NCBI GenBank assembly: GCA_001824005.1
Contig: MHWG01000023.1
Span: forward strand, 23,984-76,668
Source: Candidatus Zambryskibacteria bacterium RIFCSPLOWO2_01_FULL_47_14
GTDB taxonomy: Bacteria; Patescibacteria; Paceibacteria; UBA9973; Zambryskibacteraceae
Direction: 5' to 3'
Length of the DNA stretch: 52,685 nucleotides
Below, in pieces: positions 8,736 to 17,243 of this stretch. The translations under genes and the position numbers were made by a program. Every line of letters starts with the position of its first letter. The first letter of the stretch is position 1. The notes below the pieces were generated by a model. That model was not told the origin of the DNA. It did no database searches and was given only the letters and a program-made list of their open reading frames with translations.

Positions 8736-8767
8736 TTGACAAATAATATGAGGTGTGCTGGGATAGT
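8736..8767 (+). promoter_or_regulatory. Promoter of small gene
   Basis: TTGACA at 8736-8741 is followed at 17 nt by TGGGAT (8759-8764), or at 20 nt by GATAGT (8762-8767). The string GGGATAGTAAA also occurs in the promoter of the zinc-ribbon gene at 26604, which favours GATAGT as the -10. Confidence 0.5.
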
Positions 8768-8781
8768 AAAGGAGGCAAATC

Positions 8782-8964
8782 ATGAGATTACTCATTACGG
8801 CCGTGTGCAAGAGGGGTGTGGAAGTAAGTTTCGCGGTGCAAGTAATCGAAATCCCGGAGTACCTGTCGACGGACAGAGTGGCCAGCACGGTCACCCAAGT
8901 GATCAGAGAGATTGCCATGTCGAAAGGCATGCCGCAGTCGATTCATCACACGCTGATTCCGTGA
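8782..8964 (+). CDS. Small hypothetical protein (60 aa)
   Basis: The protein starts MRLLITAVCKRG and ends with an IPQSIHHTLIP-like tail; it looks like a compact alpha/beta fold with one Cys. The start is fixed by AAAGGAGG 6 nt upstream of the ATG. It stands alone on the plus strand between two minus-strand units, with its own TTGACA promoter and a perfect terminator. I do not recognise the family. Same architecture as the other single-gene cassettes in this window. Confidence 0.6.
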   Translation: MRLLITAVCKRGVEVSFAVQVIEIPEYLSTDRVASTVTQVIREIAMSKGMPQSIHHTLIP

Positions 8965-8985
8965 CTCAAACAACGGCGGTGACAC

Positions 8986-9024
8986 AAAGGGCGTGGATGC
9001 AGCGATGCATCCACGCCCTTTCTT
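8986..9024 (+). terminator. Intrinsic terminator
   Basis: A perfect 16-bp stem (8986-9001 with 9006-9021), core GGGCGTGGATGCA, loop GCGA, ends in TTT followed by CTTATT. Confidence 0.85.
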
Positions 9025-9068
9025 ATTCGTATCATTCGATCATATTCGCGGAGATTCGTGTTTATTTC
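9025..9068. repeat. Stop-codon-anchored repeat, copy 1
   Basis: About 44 bp containing CGTATCATTCGATCATATT nearly identical to 20447-20490. On the minus strand both copies begin at the stop codon of the upstream gene (here the transglycosylase, there rpsM) and run downstream. Confidence 0.75.
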
Positions 9069-9910
9069 TCTGCGACTTCTTTGCTCTTGTTGGCCTCTTT
9101 GAAGAGGGTAGCGGTCGCGATGACCTTGTACGGGTAGCCCGAGGAATCGTCGTTCAATTTCTTGGTGAATTGCTTGACTGACGGGTCGGAGAGAAGTTTG
9201 TGGATGGTAATGCCATTCTTCTCGACATAATTTCTAATCTGGGCGGCATTCTTAACGCCCGTGAGCATTACCTTATGGTTTGCCTTGGCGTAAATCTGGA
9301 GAGCTTTGGAAACATTACCTTCCCCAGCATGGTAGGCCCAAGTGGCCAGTCCCCAATCGCCGAAGCGGTCGTAATTGCTACGAAGATAGCGCATGCCAGC
9401 GTCGATATTCTTGACTGGATTCCTTCGCTCATCGACATTTTTATTCACAGCAAGGCCGAGGGAGCGCGCCGTGCCCGGCATGAGCTGGAAGACGCCCAAG
9501 GCGCCTGCCGACGACTTGGCGGTGTCAGACCCGCCGTTCTCAAGGAGGCCCACGCCTATGGCCACGTCCTCCGGCACGCCGTTTTGCGCCGCCTTTTGCT
9601 TGATAGTCTTCTCATGCTTCTCTATTACGGCAAGTGAGGCTGGATAAGCTTTGCGCGAGCTTACGAAAGCGATCTTCTGCTCGATTGTTTTATGAATCTC
9701 CTCGGCATGGGCCACCTTGCCAAAGAATACTTCGGTAAGCACTACTTGCGCGCGCTTAGTAATGACCTCTCCGGCAATAACGTTCGCCGCCATGGGTAAA
9801 ACAGCCGCGGGCTTCATCGGGAACTGGAAGATCCCAAACAAAAAAGCCCCCGGCACTATGATCCCTAGAAACTGGTAGAACTTCTCGGCGAACGTTGTAA
9901 TTTTATTCAT
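9062..9910 (-). CDS. Lytic transglycosylase, SLT domain (GH23)
   Basis: The 282-residue protein has a hydrophobic segment at about 12-32, a spacer, then an SLT domain at about 110-240. The catalytic Glu is in GLLENGG (about 131), followed by GALGVFQLMPGTAR and later YNYRS-like YLRSNYDRFGDW and TWAYHAGEGNV, the classic GH23 blocks. It cleaves the MurNAc-GlcNAc bond to form 1,6-anhydro-MurNAc, acting outside the membrane. About 35 C-terminal residues beyond the domain are Lys-rich. It is a single gene; the stop codon opens the dispersed repeat at 9025. Confidence 0.88.
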   Translation of the reverse strand: MNKITTFAEKFYQFLGIIVPGAFLFGIFQFPMKPAAVLPMAANVIAGEVITKRAQVVLTEVFFGKVAHAEEIHKTIEQKIAFVSSRKAYPASLAVIEKHEKTIKQKAAQNGVPEDVAIGVGLLENGGSDTAKSSAGALGVFQLMPGTARSLGLAVNKNVDERRNPVKNIDAGMRYLRSNYDRFGDWGLATWAYHAGEGNVSKALQIYAKANHKVMLTGVKNAAQIRNYVEKNGITIHKLLSDPSVKQFTKKLNDDSSGYPYKVIATATLFKEANKSKEVAEK

Positions 9911-10065
9911 TGATTATTGGCTAGATGATAATTTAGACAAAAGAAATACCCCGATTCGAGGTAATGGAGCTGCCGCGTTTCTGTATTATCTGCGTGAACC
10001 TATTGGATTTGTTACCACAAAATAATAGCAGTAACCGACCCTTGAAATCAACCTAAAAATCATGT

Positions 10066-10095
10066 GAAAAGCGAAGCCGGCGCGTTAGCGCCGGC
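10066..10095 (-). terminator. Terminator overlapping stop codon
   Basis: The stem GCCGGCGC / GCGCCGGC (10076-10083, 10088-10095) has its four-base loop inside the stop codon region of the small gene that ends at 10085. On the minus strand it is followed by TTCGCTTTTC. Confidence 0.7.
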
Positions 10096-10297
10096 CCTTC
10101 TTCTGCAAAAGCCAGCCAGTGAGAAACTGGCTGTGGGGCGAGTATCCCGCCCGCAATATCAGCTCTTTCGGCTTCATGCCGTTTTCTTGTAGTCTGGTGA
10201 GAATGCGGACCGCGTTATTGCGGTCCGAGATACTTTTGAGGCCGTCTTCGTGCTCCCGTACAAATTCAACGGCCGTCGCCATGTCTGCTTCTGCCAT
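10085..10297 (-). CDS. Small hypothetical protein (70 aa)
   Basis: The product starts MAEADMATAVEFV and is acidic then basic, ending LLQKKGRR; it looks all-helical. The start is set by GGAGG 4 nt before the ATG. The promoter is at 10325-10353, and the stop codon lies inside the terminator loop. I do not recognise the family. It is another single-gene cassette. Confidence 0.55.
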   Translation of the reverse strand: MAEADMATAVEFVREHEDGLKSISDRNNAVRILTRLQENGMKPKELILRAGYSPHSQFLTGWLLQKKGRR

Positions 10298-10324
10298 ATC
10301 ACCTCCAGGGCTTGTTCTCTCCCA

Positions 10325-10353
10325 AGTTAATCACATTTTGCTTATCTCGTCAA
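10325..10353 (-). promoter_or_regulatory. Promoter of small gene
   Basis: TTGACG (10348-10353), 17-nt spacer, TTAACT (10325-10330) on the minus strand, about 28 nt upstream of the ATG at 10297. Confidence 0.6.
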
Positions 10354-10376
10354 TGACTTGGAAACTTGATTCTAAG

Positions 10377-11615
10377 TTATGGGTTCAGGCGCTTCACATC
10401 TCTTGGCAAGAAAGTGGCTTCACGGACATTGGGTAGGTCAAGGATCTTCATTATAAAGCGACCGGGACCGATGCCGGCGCCGCCGTGTGGCGGACAGCCA
10501 TAGCGGAAGAAGCTTAAGTAGTCTTTGAGCGGTTCAAGATCCATCTCTTTCTCTTGCGCCTGTCTCTCGAGAATCTCCGGCCGGTGCTCACGCTGGGCAA
10601 GAGTAGTTACTTCCAGGCCTTTGTATAGGAGATCAGCCCGGCGGCTTCTGTCAGATCCTTCCTCAAGACGCATATGATAAAACGCGGATTTAGATTTGTG
10701 GTACTCGGTAATGAAGACAAATTCGTGATCATATTCCTTCAATACATATTCAGAAATTGCCCGTTCCTCTTCCGGCGAGAGGTCATGCTCTTCGGGAGAC
10801 TCGATACCAAGACCAGCCAAAATCTTTTTTACTTCCAACATGGTAATTCTCGGGAAGGGCCGTTTTGGCACTTTAATATTTAAATCTTTAAATATCTTAA
10901 GCAGTCTCTCAAACCCAGAGACGATCATTCCCTCTTCCGCATCCATGACATCATGATGGCTATCAATGTATGAGATCTCGAAGTCCCAGCCGGTAAACTC
11001 TGTCATGTGCCGGGTAGTGAATGACTCTTCGGCCCGAAAGACAGGCGAGGTCATAAAAACTTTTTCAAACCCTGCCGCCATAGCCATCTGCTTATAGAAT
11101 TGCGGAGACTGGGCAAGATAAGCTTTCCTATCGAAGTACTTCACCTCAAATACTTGGGCACCGGATTCCGATGGTGTGGACATAAAAGCCGGCGGATAAA
11201 GTTGGATAAAGCCGTTCTCGTCCCAATACTTTCTCCAGCCTTTCTCGAACTCTGTCCAGACTCTAAATATTTTTGCCTTCTCGGGCTTTCTCAAATCTAT
11301 CCAACGGTAGTCGAAGCGAATAGGAGCTTCGGTCTCTTCAGAACCTTTAAGCACTATTGGGATCGGTAGCTCCGGATCCGCTTGAGACAAAACTTCGATC
11401 TTGTCTGGATGCATTTCGCTTCCGCCTGGGGCTTGAGGAGCCTCCTTCATCTCCCCCGTACATCGTATGACGCTTTCCAACGTAAAATTTTTGGCCTTCT
11501 CGAATTCTGGGTTATCTGCCGTGACGACGACTTGTGTTAGACCTTTAAGATTTCTGACCACAATGAAAATTATTTTCGACTGGACCCTCAATGCATGTAT
11601 AAATCCCTGAATCAT
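10377..11615 (-). CDS. aspS: Aspartyl-tRNA synthetase, archaeal type
   Basis: Class II synthetase, 412 residues. The N-terminal OB fold is slightly short and starts at once with the IQGFIHALRVQSK strand. The catalytic domain shows motif 2 (FRAEESFTTRHMTEFTGWD, about 221-239) and motif 3 (GGAGIGPGRFIMKIL, about 378). It has neither the extra GAD insertion nor the length of the bacterial AspRS, so it belongs to the archaeal/eukaryotic-type group. Such enzymes often charge both tRNA-Asp and tRNA-Asn, the latter needing GatCAB; that is inference. It lies 25 nt downstream of trpS. Confidence 0.88.
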   Translation of the reverse strand: MIQGFIHALRVQSKIIFIVVRNLKGLTQVVVTADNPEFEKAKNFTLESVIRCTGEMKEAPQAPGGSEMHPDKIEVLSQADPELPIPIVLKGSEETEAPIRFDYRWIDLRKPEKAKIFRVWTEFEKGWRKYWDENGFIQLYPPAFMSTPSESGAQVFEVKYFDRKAYLAQSPQFYKQMAMAAGFEKVFMTSPVFRAEESFTTRHMTEFTGWDFEISYIDSHHDVMDAEEGMIVSGFERLLKIFKDLNIKVPKRPFPRITMLEVKKILAGLGIESPEEHDLSPEEERAISEYVLKEYDHEFVFITEYHKSKSAFYHMRLEEGSDRSRRADLLYKGLEVTTLAQREHRPEILERQAQEKEMDLEPLKDYLSFFRYGCPPHGGAGIGPGRFIMKILDLPNVREATFLPRDVKRLNP

Positions 11616-11640
11616 GTTTAGAAATTAGGTCAATTAGAAA

Positions 11641-12618
11641 TTAGTATAATTGGAGGCCGACTAGCTTTCTAACTTCCTCCATCTTCTTCTCTGCCCGCTC
11701 TCGGGCGACTTTGCCGCCTTCCTTTAACACTTCTAGCACCGCTTGCTTATCTTCCTCAAGTGCCTGGCGGCGTTCGCGCATTGGTGTTAATTTCTCTTTG
11801 ATATTCTTGATAAGAATTTCTTTCGATTCTTTGTAGCCGATTTTGCCCGCTTCGTAGCGGTCGCGGAGTTCGGCGAATTCCGGTCCCTCGGTGAAAAGTT
11901 TGTGGAGGGCAAAGACATTGTCCTTCTCCGGATCCTTCGGCTCATCTGGCGATTTCGAATCCGTCAAGATGCTCATCACTACTTTCTCAATCTCCTCGTC
12001 GCTTGCAAAAAGCGGTATGGTGTTGCCGTAGCTCTTACTCATCTTCCTGCCGTCAATGCCGGGCACGGTCGCTACTCTATCTAAGATTAAAACATCCGGC
12101 AATTTGAATGTCTCTCCGAATGCATTATTGAATTTCTGCGCCGTATCACGAGCAATCTCGACATGCTGTTTCTGGTCCTGGCCCACAGGCACGACATCTG
12201 TATCTTGAATCAGAATATCCGCCGCCATAAGTATGGGGTAATCGAATAGGCCCACGCTCGGTTCCTTCTTGTTGGCGATGGCATCTTTATAAGCATGCGC
12301 TCTCTCGAGGTAAGGCACGGTGGTAAGGCAGTTGAAGATCCACGCCAGCTCGGCCACCTGCGGCACGTCGGATTGTTTGTAAATGGTGACATTCTTTGGA
12401 TCGAGACCGATGGCCATGTAGTCGAGGAGCACGCCAGCTGTGTTCTCCTCAAGTTCTTCCCTATTCTGAACTGTCGTAAGAGCGTGGAGGTCGGCGATGA
12501 AGATGAAATTCTCGTACTGGTCCTGAAGTTCCACAAACTGCTTCATGGCGCCGAAATAATTGCCGATATGCGGCCTCCCTGTGGGCTTGACCCCCGACAA
12601 GAGTATCTTTTTTGCCAT
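11641..12618 (-). CDS. trpS: Tryptophanyl-tRNA synthetase
   Basis: Class I synthetase, 325 residues, full length for the family. The nucleotide-binding HIGN is at about 17 (GRPHIGNYFGAM) and KMSKS at about 194 (GRKMSKSYGNTI). The motif QDQKQHVEIARD near 147 lines the tryptophan site. No ribosome site precedes the ATG; a promoter with its -10 six nt away (12625-12653) suggests a leaderless message. A palindrome matching that of the neighbouring ArsR gene lies just upstream at 12683-12706. Confidence 0.95.
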   Translation of the reverse strand: MAKKILLSGVKPTGRPHIGNYFGAMKQFVELQDQYENFIFIADLHALTTVQNREELEENTAGVLLDYMAIGLDPKNVTIYKQSDVPQVAELAWIFNCLTTVPYLERAHAYKDAIANKKEPSVGLFDYPILMAADILIQDTDVVPVGQDQKQHVEIARDTAQKFNNAFGETFKLPDVLILDRVATVPGIDGRKMSKSYGNTIPLFASDEEIEKVVMSILTDSKSPDEPKDPEKDNVFALHKLFTEGPEFAELRDRYEAGKIGYKESKEILIKNIKEKLTPMRERRQALEEDKQAVLEVLKEGGKVARERAEKKMEEVRKLVGLQLY

Positions 12619-12624
12619 AAAACT

Positions 12625-12653
12625 ATGTTAACAGGAAAATGATGTGTTTGAAA
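12625..12653 (-). promoter_or_regulatory. trpS promoter, leaderless type
   Basis: Minus strand TTTCAA (12648-12653), 17-nt spacer, TAACAT (12625-12630), then six bases to the ATG. Confidence 0.5.
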
Positions 12654-12682
12654 CCCCGGTTTAAATTGTCCTTTCCCTATAC

Positions 12683-12706
12683 AGACTAATTCTCACGAAT
12701 ATGTCC
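12683..12706. promoter_or_regulatory. Imperfect palindrome, copy of ArsR-gene operator
   Basis: AGACTAATTC-tcac-GAATATGTCC matches the perfect palindrome at 13004-13027 except in the right arm and spacer; the flanking CCATANAGAAAT is shared too. It sits between arsR and the trpS promoter. Confidence 0.6.
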
Positions 12707-12715
12707 ATAAAGAAA

Positions 12716-12982
12716 TCAAAGGTGACTCATGATCTGTTTAGCCAGTGCCGGCATATCTTTCGGGAGTCGATAAAATACTTCTAAACTCCTCTGTTCTCTA
12801 TCGATGAGATCGACTGCAGACAGAGTGCTTAAATGTCTTGAGGTAGATTTGAATGAAAGGTTGATATGCTCGGCGATATCGCCTACATTCGCCTCTTTTT
12901 CTTTAGACAAATACTCCAAGATCGCCAAGCGGCGTTTGTTTGCTACTGCTTTCAATAATTTCTCAAGGTTTCTTCTATTCAT
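12716..12982 (-). CDS. ArsR-family winged-helix regulator
   Basis: The 88-residue protein is a bare ArsR-type winged helix: KAVANKRRLAILEYL forms the first helices, and VGDIAEHINLSFKSTSRHL (about 33-51) is the helix-turn-helix. It has no Cys pair, so a metal-sensing role is unlikely. Palindromes with the same GACTAATTC half-site flank the gene on both sides, which suggests autoregulation and possibly control of trpS. The gene is directly downstream of dnaJ. Confidence 0.85.
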   Translation of the reverse strand: MNRRNLEKLLKAVANKRRLAILEYLSKEKEANVGDIAEHINLSFKSTSRHLSTLSAVDLIDREQRSLEVFYRLPKDMPALAKQIMSHL

Positions 12983-13003
12983 ATTAACTTACTTATCCTT
13001 AGT

Positions 13004-13027
13004 GGACTAATTCGTATGAATTAGTCC
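13004..13027. promoter_or_regulatory. Perfect palindrome upstream of ArsR gene
   Basis: GGACTAATTC-gtat-GAATTAGTCC, 22 nt upstream of the arsR start codon. A TATTAT-like -10 lies just upstream on the minus strand, so bound protein would block transcription start. Confidence 0.65.
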
Positions 13028-13070
13028 ATATAGAAATAATACCATGATCATCCTATGTCTCCGTCTTTGA

Positions 13071-13928
13071 TTATAACCCCTGTTTCTTCAATTCCTCAAT
13101 GAGTTTCTTTTGGTCTTTGGAGAGTTTGTCTGGGATGTCTATGAGGGTGCGGACATATAAATCACCACGTTTATTCAAATCCATGGGCACACCCTTGCCC
13201 TTTACGCGCAGGATCGTGCCGTGCTTGGTGCCAGAGGGAACTTTCAAAGTAATCTCGCCGTCGAGGGTGCCGATCTTCCTCTCCGAACCGAGCATAGCCT
13301 CCGTCATCTTGACCGAGAGATCCATAATAAGGTTGTATCCCTCTTTCCTCAAATACGAATGTCTCCTCACATGCACTTTCACATACAAATCGCCTGGAAG
13401 ACCGCCTTCCAGAGTCTCGCCCATGCCTGAGAGACGGATCATCTGGCCGTCTTCAATGCCAGGAGGCACCGAGATCGAAACTTCTTTCTGCTTCACCACC
13501 TTGGAATTGATTAAGACTTTCCTCTGCGCGCCGAAAATCGCTTCTTGGAAAGAAAGTTCTATATCTACCGCAATATCTCTACCGCGACGCACTCTTCTAC
13601 CGCCGAAAATTGAGGAAAGTATATCGCCCAAATCGCCTACGTCGAACCCTTGTTGACTGAATCCGGAAAAATCAAACCCGAAATCGTTCGGATTGAATCC
13701 ACCCTGAAAGCCACCAGCTCCCGGCCCAGCAGAGCCGAACTGATCGTATTGCGCACGCTTCTTCTTATCCGAAAGCACAGCATAAGCTTCGTTGGCTTCT
13801 TTGAACTTGGCCTCGTCGCCGCCGCTTTTGTCCGGGTGATAGGCGTGCGCCAATTTTCTAAACGCCTTTTTTATTTCGTCCTCCGATGCGTTCCTATTTA
13901 CTCCTAGAATTTTGTAGTAGTCTTTCAT
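13071..13928 (-). CDS. dnaJ: DnaJ-family co-chaperone without zinc finger
   Basis: The 285-residue protein has a J domain at 1-65 ([16 protein letters not shown]), which stimulates DnaK ATPase. A Gly/Phe-rich linker at about 68-105 and two C-terminal substrate-binding beta domains follow. The four CxxCxGxG zinc repeats are missing, so it is a class II (CbpA-like) form used here as the main DnaJ. It sits 21 nt downstream of dnaK in a grpE-dnaK-dnaJ run. Confidence 0.9.
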   Translation of the reverse strand: MKDYYKILGVNRNASEDEIKKAFRKLAHAYHPDKSGGDEAKFKEANEAYAVLSDKKKRAQYDQFGSAGPGAGGFQGGFNPNDFGFDFSGFSQQGFDVGDLGDILSSIFGGRRVRRGRDIAVDIELSFQEAIFGAQRKVLINSKVVKQKEVSISVPPGIEDGQMIRLSGMGETLEGGLPGDLYVKVHVRRHSYLRKEGYNLIMDLSVKMTEAMLGSERKIGTLDGEITLKVPSGTKHGTILRVKGKGVPMDLNKRGDLYVRTLIDIPDKLSKDQKKLIEELKKQGL

Positions 13929-13949
13929 CCCAATGGGACCCCTTTGGGG

Positions 13950-15815
13950 TTATTTCGTTTCAGCATCCTTGATGTCAGGGTTTTCCGGCGGAGTTTGGTC
14001 TTTGGATTCTGTGCTTTGTGCTTTATTCAGATACTCCCCTATTTTCGAGAGCTCGCTCGAGAGTGCTTCAGTCGCTGTCTTGATCGATTCAAGAGTGCCA
14101 GAATCTTTTTCTTTCTTCAGTGCGTCAATCTTCCCTTGCACGGCAGTCTTAATGTCCTCCGGAATATTCGATGCGTCCTTGAGAGACTTCTCGGCCGTGT
14201 AGATGAGCTGTTCGGCGGTGTTCTTAGCGTCCACGAGTTCCTTCTTCTTTTGATCTTCGGCGGCATTGGCCTCGGCGTCCTTTTGCATCTTCTCAATATC
14301 TTCCTTGGAGAGTCCAGAGCTTGCTTCAATCCTTATCGATTGTTCCTTATTGGTCGTCTTGTCCTTGGCCTTGACGTTCAATATGCCGTTGGCGTCGATG
14401 TCAAACGTGACTTCGACCTGCGGAAGTCCGCGCGGCGACGGCGGTATGCCATCGAGGATGAAGCGGCCGAGCGACTTATTGTCGGAGGCCATGGCCCGTT
14501 CGCCCTGGACTATGTGGATCTCGACGGAGGTCTGATTGTCAGCCGCGGTGGAGAAGATCTGCGAGCGCGCCGCGGGAATGGTAGTATTTTTCTCAATTAA
14601 TTTTGTAGCGACGCCGCCCATAGTCTCGATACCGAGAGAAAGCGGGATAACGTCGAGGAGCAATACGTCTTTGACGTCGCCGGCAAGAATGCCTCCCTGG
14701 ATCGCGGCGCCCAAGGCTACCACTTCGTCCGGGTTAATGGACTTGTTAGGCTCTTTGCCGAAGAAACCTTTCACCGCCTCGGCGATGGCGGGCATCCTCG
14801 TCTGGCCGCCGACGAGAATTACTTCGTCAATCTCGCCAACTTTGAACGGAGATGCTTCCATGGCTCTCTTGGTGATAGTCATGGCGCGGTCCACAAACTC
14901 TCTCGCAAGTTCTTCAAGTTTAGCCCGTGAAATCTTCATCAAGAGATGCCTCGGGCCTGATGCATCGGAAGTGACGAATGGAATATTGATTTCCGTTTCA
15001 GTAGCGGTACTAAGCTCGATCTTCGCCTTCTCTGCCGCTTCGTCGAGGCGCTGAAGAGCGAGCGCGTCGCTACGGACATCAATTCCTGATTCTTTCTTGA
15101 ACTCATCCGCAATGTAATTTAAAACTTTCTGGTCAATGTCTTTGCCTCCAAGATGACTGTCGCCGTCGGTCGATTTCACCTCCACCACATCGTCGCCAAC
15201 TTCGAGAATCGAGATGTCGAATGTGCCTCCGCCGAAGTCGAAGACTGCGATCTTCTCATTCTTCTTTTTATTGAATCCATACGCGAGGGCGGCGGCGGTC
15301 GGCTCATTGATAATGCGCTTCACATCGAGTCCGGCAATCTGGCCAGCATCTTTCGTCGCTTGTCTTTGTGAGTCGTTAAAATAGGCCGGCACGGTAATGA
15401 TCGCTTCTGTCACCTTCTCGCCCAATCGCGCTTCGGTATCTGATTTTAATTTTTGCAATATCATTGCAGAAATTTCCTCCGGGCGAAGATCCTTATCCGA
15501 CATCTTCACCATTACTCCGCCATCGGCTCCTTCTTTGACCTCATACGGCACGGTTTGCTTGTCTTTCTGCACGGCAGGATCGGCAAAAGTGTGGCCGATG
15601 AAGCGCTTGATGCCAAAAATAGTGTTCTTGGGATTCGTTACTGCTTGTCGCTTGGCCAAGAGTCCAACGAGGCGCTCGCCAGTTTTAGAAATTGCGACGA
15701 TCGAAGGGGTGGTGCGAGCGCCTTCGGAATTCTCAAGAATTTTAGGCGCACCCGCCTCCATTACCGCCACGGCGGAAAAAGTGGTTCCAAGATCGATTCC
15801 AATTATTTTTGCCAT
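13950..15815 (-). CDS. dnaK: Chaperone DnaK (Hsp70)
   Basis: Full-length Hsp70, 621 residues. The ATPase domain begins [13 protein letters not shown] and contains [13 protein letters not shown] and [13 protein letters not shown]; the substrate domain and helical lid follow from about 385, ending in an acidic Pro-containing tail. It refolds and holds client proteins together with the adjacent dnaJ and grpE. The 73-nt gap to grpE is AT-rich and repeat-like. Confidence 0.97.
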   Translation of the reverse strand: MAKIIGIDLGTTFSAVAVMEAGAPKILENSEGARTTPSIVAISKTGERLVGLLAKRQAVTNPKNTIFGIKRFIGHTFADPAVQKDKQTVPYEVKEGADGGVMVKMSDKDLRPEEISAMILQKLKSDTEARLGEKVTEAIITVPAYFNDSQRQATKDAGQIAGLDVKRIINEPTAAALAYGFNKKKNEKIAVFDFGGGTFDISILEVGDDVVEVKSTDGDSHLGGKDIDQKVLNYIADEFKKESGIDVRSDALALQRLDEAAEKAKIELSTATETEINIPFVTSDASGPRHLLMKISRAKLEELAREFVDRAMTITKRAMEASPFKVGEIDEVILVGGQTRMPAIAEAVKGFFGKEPNKSINPDEVVALGAAIQGGILAGDVKDVLLLDVIPLSLGIETMGGVATKLIEKNTTIPAARSQIFSTAADNQTSVEIHIVQGERAMASDNKSLGRFILDGIPPSPRGLPQVEVTFDIDANGILNVKAKDKTTNKEQSIRIEASSGLSKEDIEKMQKDAEANAAEDQKKKELVDAKNTAEQLIYTAEKSLKDASNIPEDIKTAVQGKIDALKKEKDSGTLESIKTATEALSSELSKIGEYLNKAQSTESKDQTPPENPDIKDAETK

Positions 15816-15889
15816 AGTTTGTAATTAATTTTCAATTTTTAATTTTGCAATTTTCAATGAATTTTCAATGAAAATTAAATTGTAAATTG

Positions 15890-16426
15890 TTAATTATCCG
15901 TCCATTCCCCTATCCGCACCTTAGCTGGACGGATGATTTTCCCATGTAGTATATAACCTTTTTGCGCAACTTCAAGAATCTTGTGGTTGTCCTCTTTTTT
16001 ATCCGTCTTAATCATGCCAATAGCTTCGTGGAACTCCGGGTTGAACTGCTCCCCTATCGGATCTGACTCCACAAGACCCCGCTTGCCCAATATCTGCATC
16101 ATGAGCCTGTAAATCTGCTCATTCTTCCCAAGTGTGAGCGCATCAAGAACCGGGATGAGATCCTCTATAACTTCCAAACTTACAAACTTAGCAAACTCCT
16201 TCCTCACCTCCTCGTCCCTCTTCCGTATATTGACAAAATCGGCCTGCGCTCTCTGCCAGCCGTCGAGATACTCCTTAGCCTTCCCTTCGGCCTCTTTGAG
16301 CTTCTCCTTCAGATTTTTGACCTTCTCGCTCATGTGCTCTTCCTCAACAACAGAATCATCCACGTCGTCTTGAGACAATTCGAAATCCTTTTCCTGCTCA
16401 TCCATCCCATTAGAAATTTTACCCAT
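15890..16426 (-). CDS. grpE: Nucleotide exchange factor GrpE
   Basis: The 178-residue protein has an acidic N-terminus, a long coiled coil at about 30-90 (with WQRAQADFVNIRKR) and a C-terminal beta domain with FNPEFHEAIG and a final VRIGEW. It releases ADP from DnaK. A second ATG at residue 8 is possible. It is the first gene of the heat-shock run; an inverted repeat lies upstream at 16449-16470. Confidence 0.92.
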   Translation of the reverse strand: MGKISNGMDEQEKDFELSQDDVDDSVVEEEHMSEKVKNLKEKLKEAEGKAKEYLDGWQRAQADFVNIRKRDEEVRKEFAKFVSLEVIEDLIPVLDALTLGKNEQIYRLMMQILGKRGLVESDPIGEQFNPEFHEAIGMIKTDKKEDNHKILEVAQKGYILHGKIIRPAKVRIGEWTDN

Positions 16427-16448
16427 AATAATTTGATTTTTCTTTTAT

Positions 16449-16470
16449 TCCCGTTTAATTTCTAACGGGA
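16449..16470. promoter_or_regulatory. Inverted repeat upstream of grpE
   Basis: TCCCGTT-taatttct-AACGGGA, 23 nt before the grpE start. It is not the CIRCE element of HrcA (TTAGCACTC-N9-GAGTGCTAA), so it is a candidate for a different heat-shock control site. Confidence 0.45.
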
Positions 16471-16522
16471 CAAGTAGCAGAATGTAATTTACATCAATAA
16501 ATAGACAAAATCAATAGCTGAC

Positions 16523-16551
16523 TTGACAAAATAGCAGTTTGTGTGTACGGT
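16523..16551 (+). promoter_or_regulatory. Promoter of small membrane protein gene
   Basis: TTGACA (16523-16528), 17-nt spacer, TACGGT (16546-16551), 17 nt before the ATG at 16569. Confidence 0.6.
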
Positions 16552-16568
16552 AGAAACAGGAGGCTAGA

Positions 16569-16787
16569 ATGAGCAAAATGAGCAAAGAGATGATTTCCTT
16601 CTTGGGATTGATAGCCATGATCATGATGTGGGGGGTGATGAACCAAAGGGTGACGGAAGACTCCGAAAGGAGGATGGCGAATTTGACCATCAGGGTCACG
16701 ATCGAGGCGAACTTCCCCAACGTCTCTCGGTTGGAGAAGGACAGACTTTTCGAGGAGTATCGGCAGAAATTCCTCGAGGGGAAATGA
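16569..16787 (+). CDS. Small single-pass membrane protein (72 aa)
   Basis: After MSKMSKEM comes one hydrophobic segment (about 9-24, ISFLGLIAMIMMWGVM), then a charged, probably coiled tail. The AGGAGG site 5 nt before the ATG fixes the start. It has its own promoter and terminator. I do not recognise the family. The C-terminal part is charged and helix-prone, so it may dock a partner at the membrane. Confidence 0.65.
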   Translation: MSKMSKEMISFLGLIAMIMMWGVMNQRVTEDSERRMANLTIRVTIEANFPNVSRLEKDRLFEEYRQKFLEGK

Positions 16788-16813
16788 CAATCTCACATCG
16801 GATTGTGCGCTGA

Positions 16814-16840
16814 GGGCGGCCAACGGCCGCCCTTTTCTTT
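16814..16840 (+). terminator. Intrinsic terminator
   Basis: GGGCGGCC-aac-GGCCGCCC followed by TTTTCTTT. Confidence 0.85.
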
Positions 16841-16843
16841 CGA

Positions 16844-17038
16844 TCATTTTAAAACCTTTTTTTCGAGATAATTCACTTTATTAGAAAGAGTTGCGTAGTG
16901 TTTCTTCATGATAAGGTGATCATTCTCTATTTCCTGAAATCTGGATTCCAGTTCATTTACAGTTTTCGATAACGCTATTGCCATATCATCTATCTGGGCA
17001 GCAATCTCTTTCTTAATTTTTCCAAAATTAGTTTTCAT
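16844..17038 (-). CDS. Small coiled-coil protein (64 aa)
   Basis: The product is almost entirely one predicted coiled coil: heptad-like Ile/Leu spacing from IKKEIAAQIDDMA through LEKKVLK, no Cys, no membrane segment. Its start overlaps the end of another tiny gene (17028-17186) by 11 nt, so the two are probably made together. The function is unknown. Confidence 0.55.
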   Translation of the reverse strand: MKTNFGKIKKEIAAQIDDMAIALSKTVNELESRFQEIENDHLIMKKHYATLSNKVNYLEKKVLK

Positions 17039-17186
17039 GAACTAATTCTCGGTCAATTTGACGACGCCATTTTCCAATTCTTGCCACAACAGCCCTTAAT
17101 TCTGCCATACTTCTTTTCAAATTTTCTTTATTCCTTTTTTCCCTAGCCAACTGGGCTTTAGTTTTTTTAAATGGATTTACTTTCAT
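17028..17186 (-). CDS. Tiny basic helical protein (52 aa)
   Basis: An ATG at 17186 opens a 52-codon frame ending at 17028. The protein starts MKVNPFKKTKAQLA and ends IDRELVHEN; it is strongly basic and helical. A promoter (TTGTAC, 17 nt, GATAAT) ends 8 nt before the ATG, so translation would be leaderless. It overlaps the coiled-coil gene by 11 nt, which supports both as real. The function is unknown. Confidence 0.5.
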   Translation of the reverse strand: MKVNPFKKTKAQLAREKRNKENLKRSMAELRAVVARIGKWRRQIDRELVHEN

Positions 17187-17194
17187 AGATAAGT

Positions 17195-17223
17195 ATTATC
17201 CCTCAATACATAACAACGTACAA
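17195..17223 (-). promoter_or_regulatory. Promoter of tiny gene pair
   Basis: Minus-strand TTGTAC (17218-17223), 17-nt spacer, GATAAT (17195-17200), then 8 nt to the ATG at 17186. Confidence 0.5.
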
Positions 17224-17243
17224 ACTGGATAAACTGTGCACAA

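Noticed and set aside
16449..16470. CIRCE element
   Set aside because: Arms and spacing do not match TTAGCACTC-N9-GAGTGCTAA.
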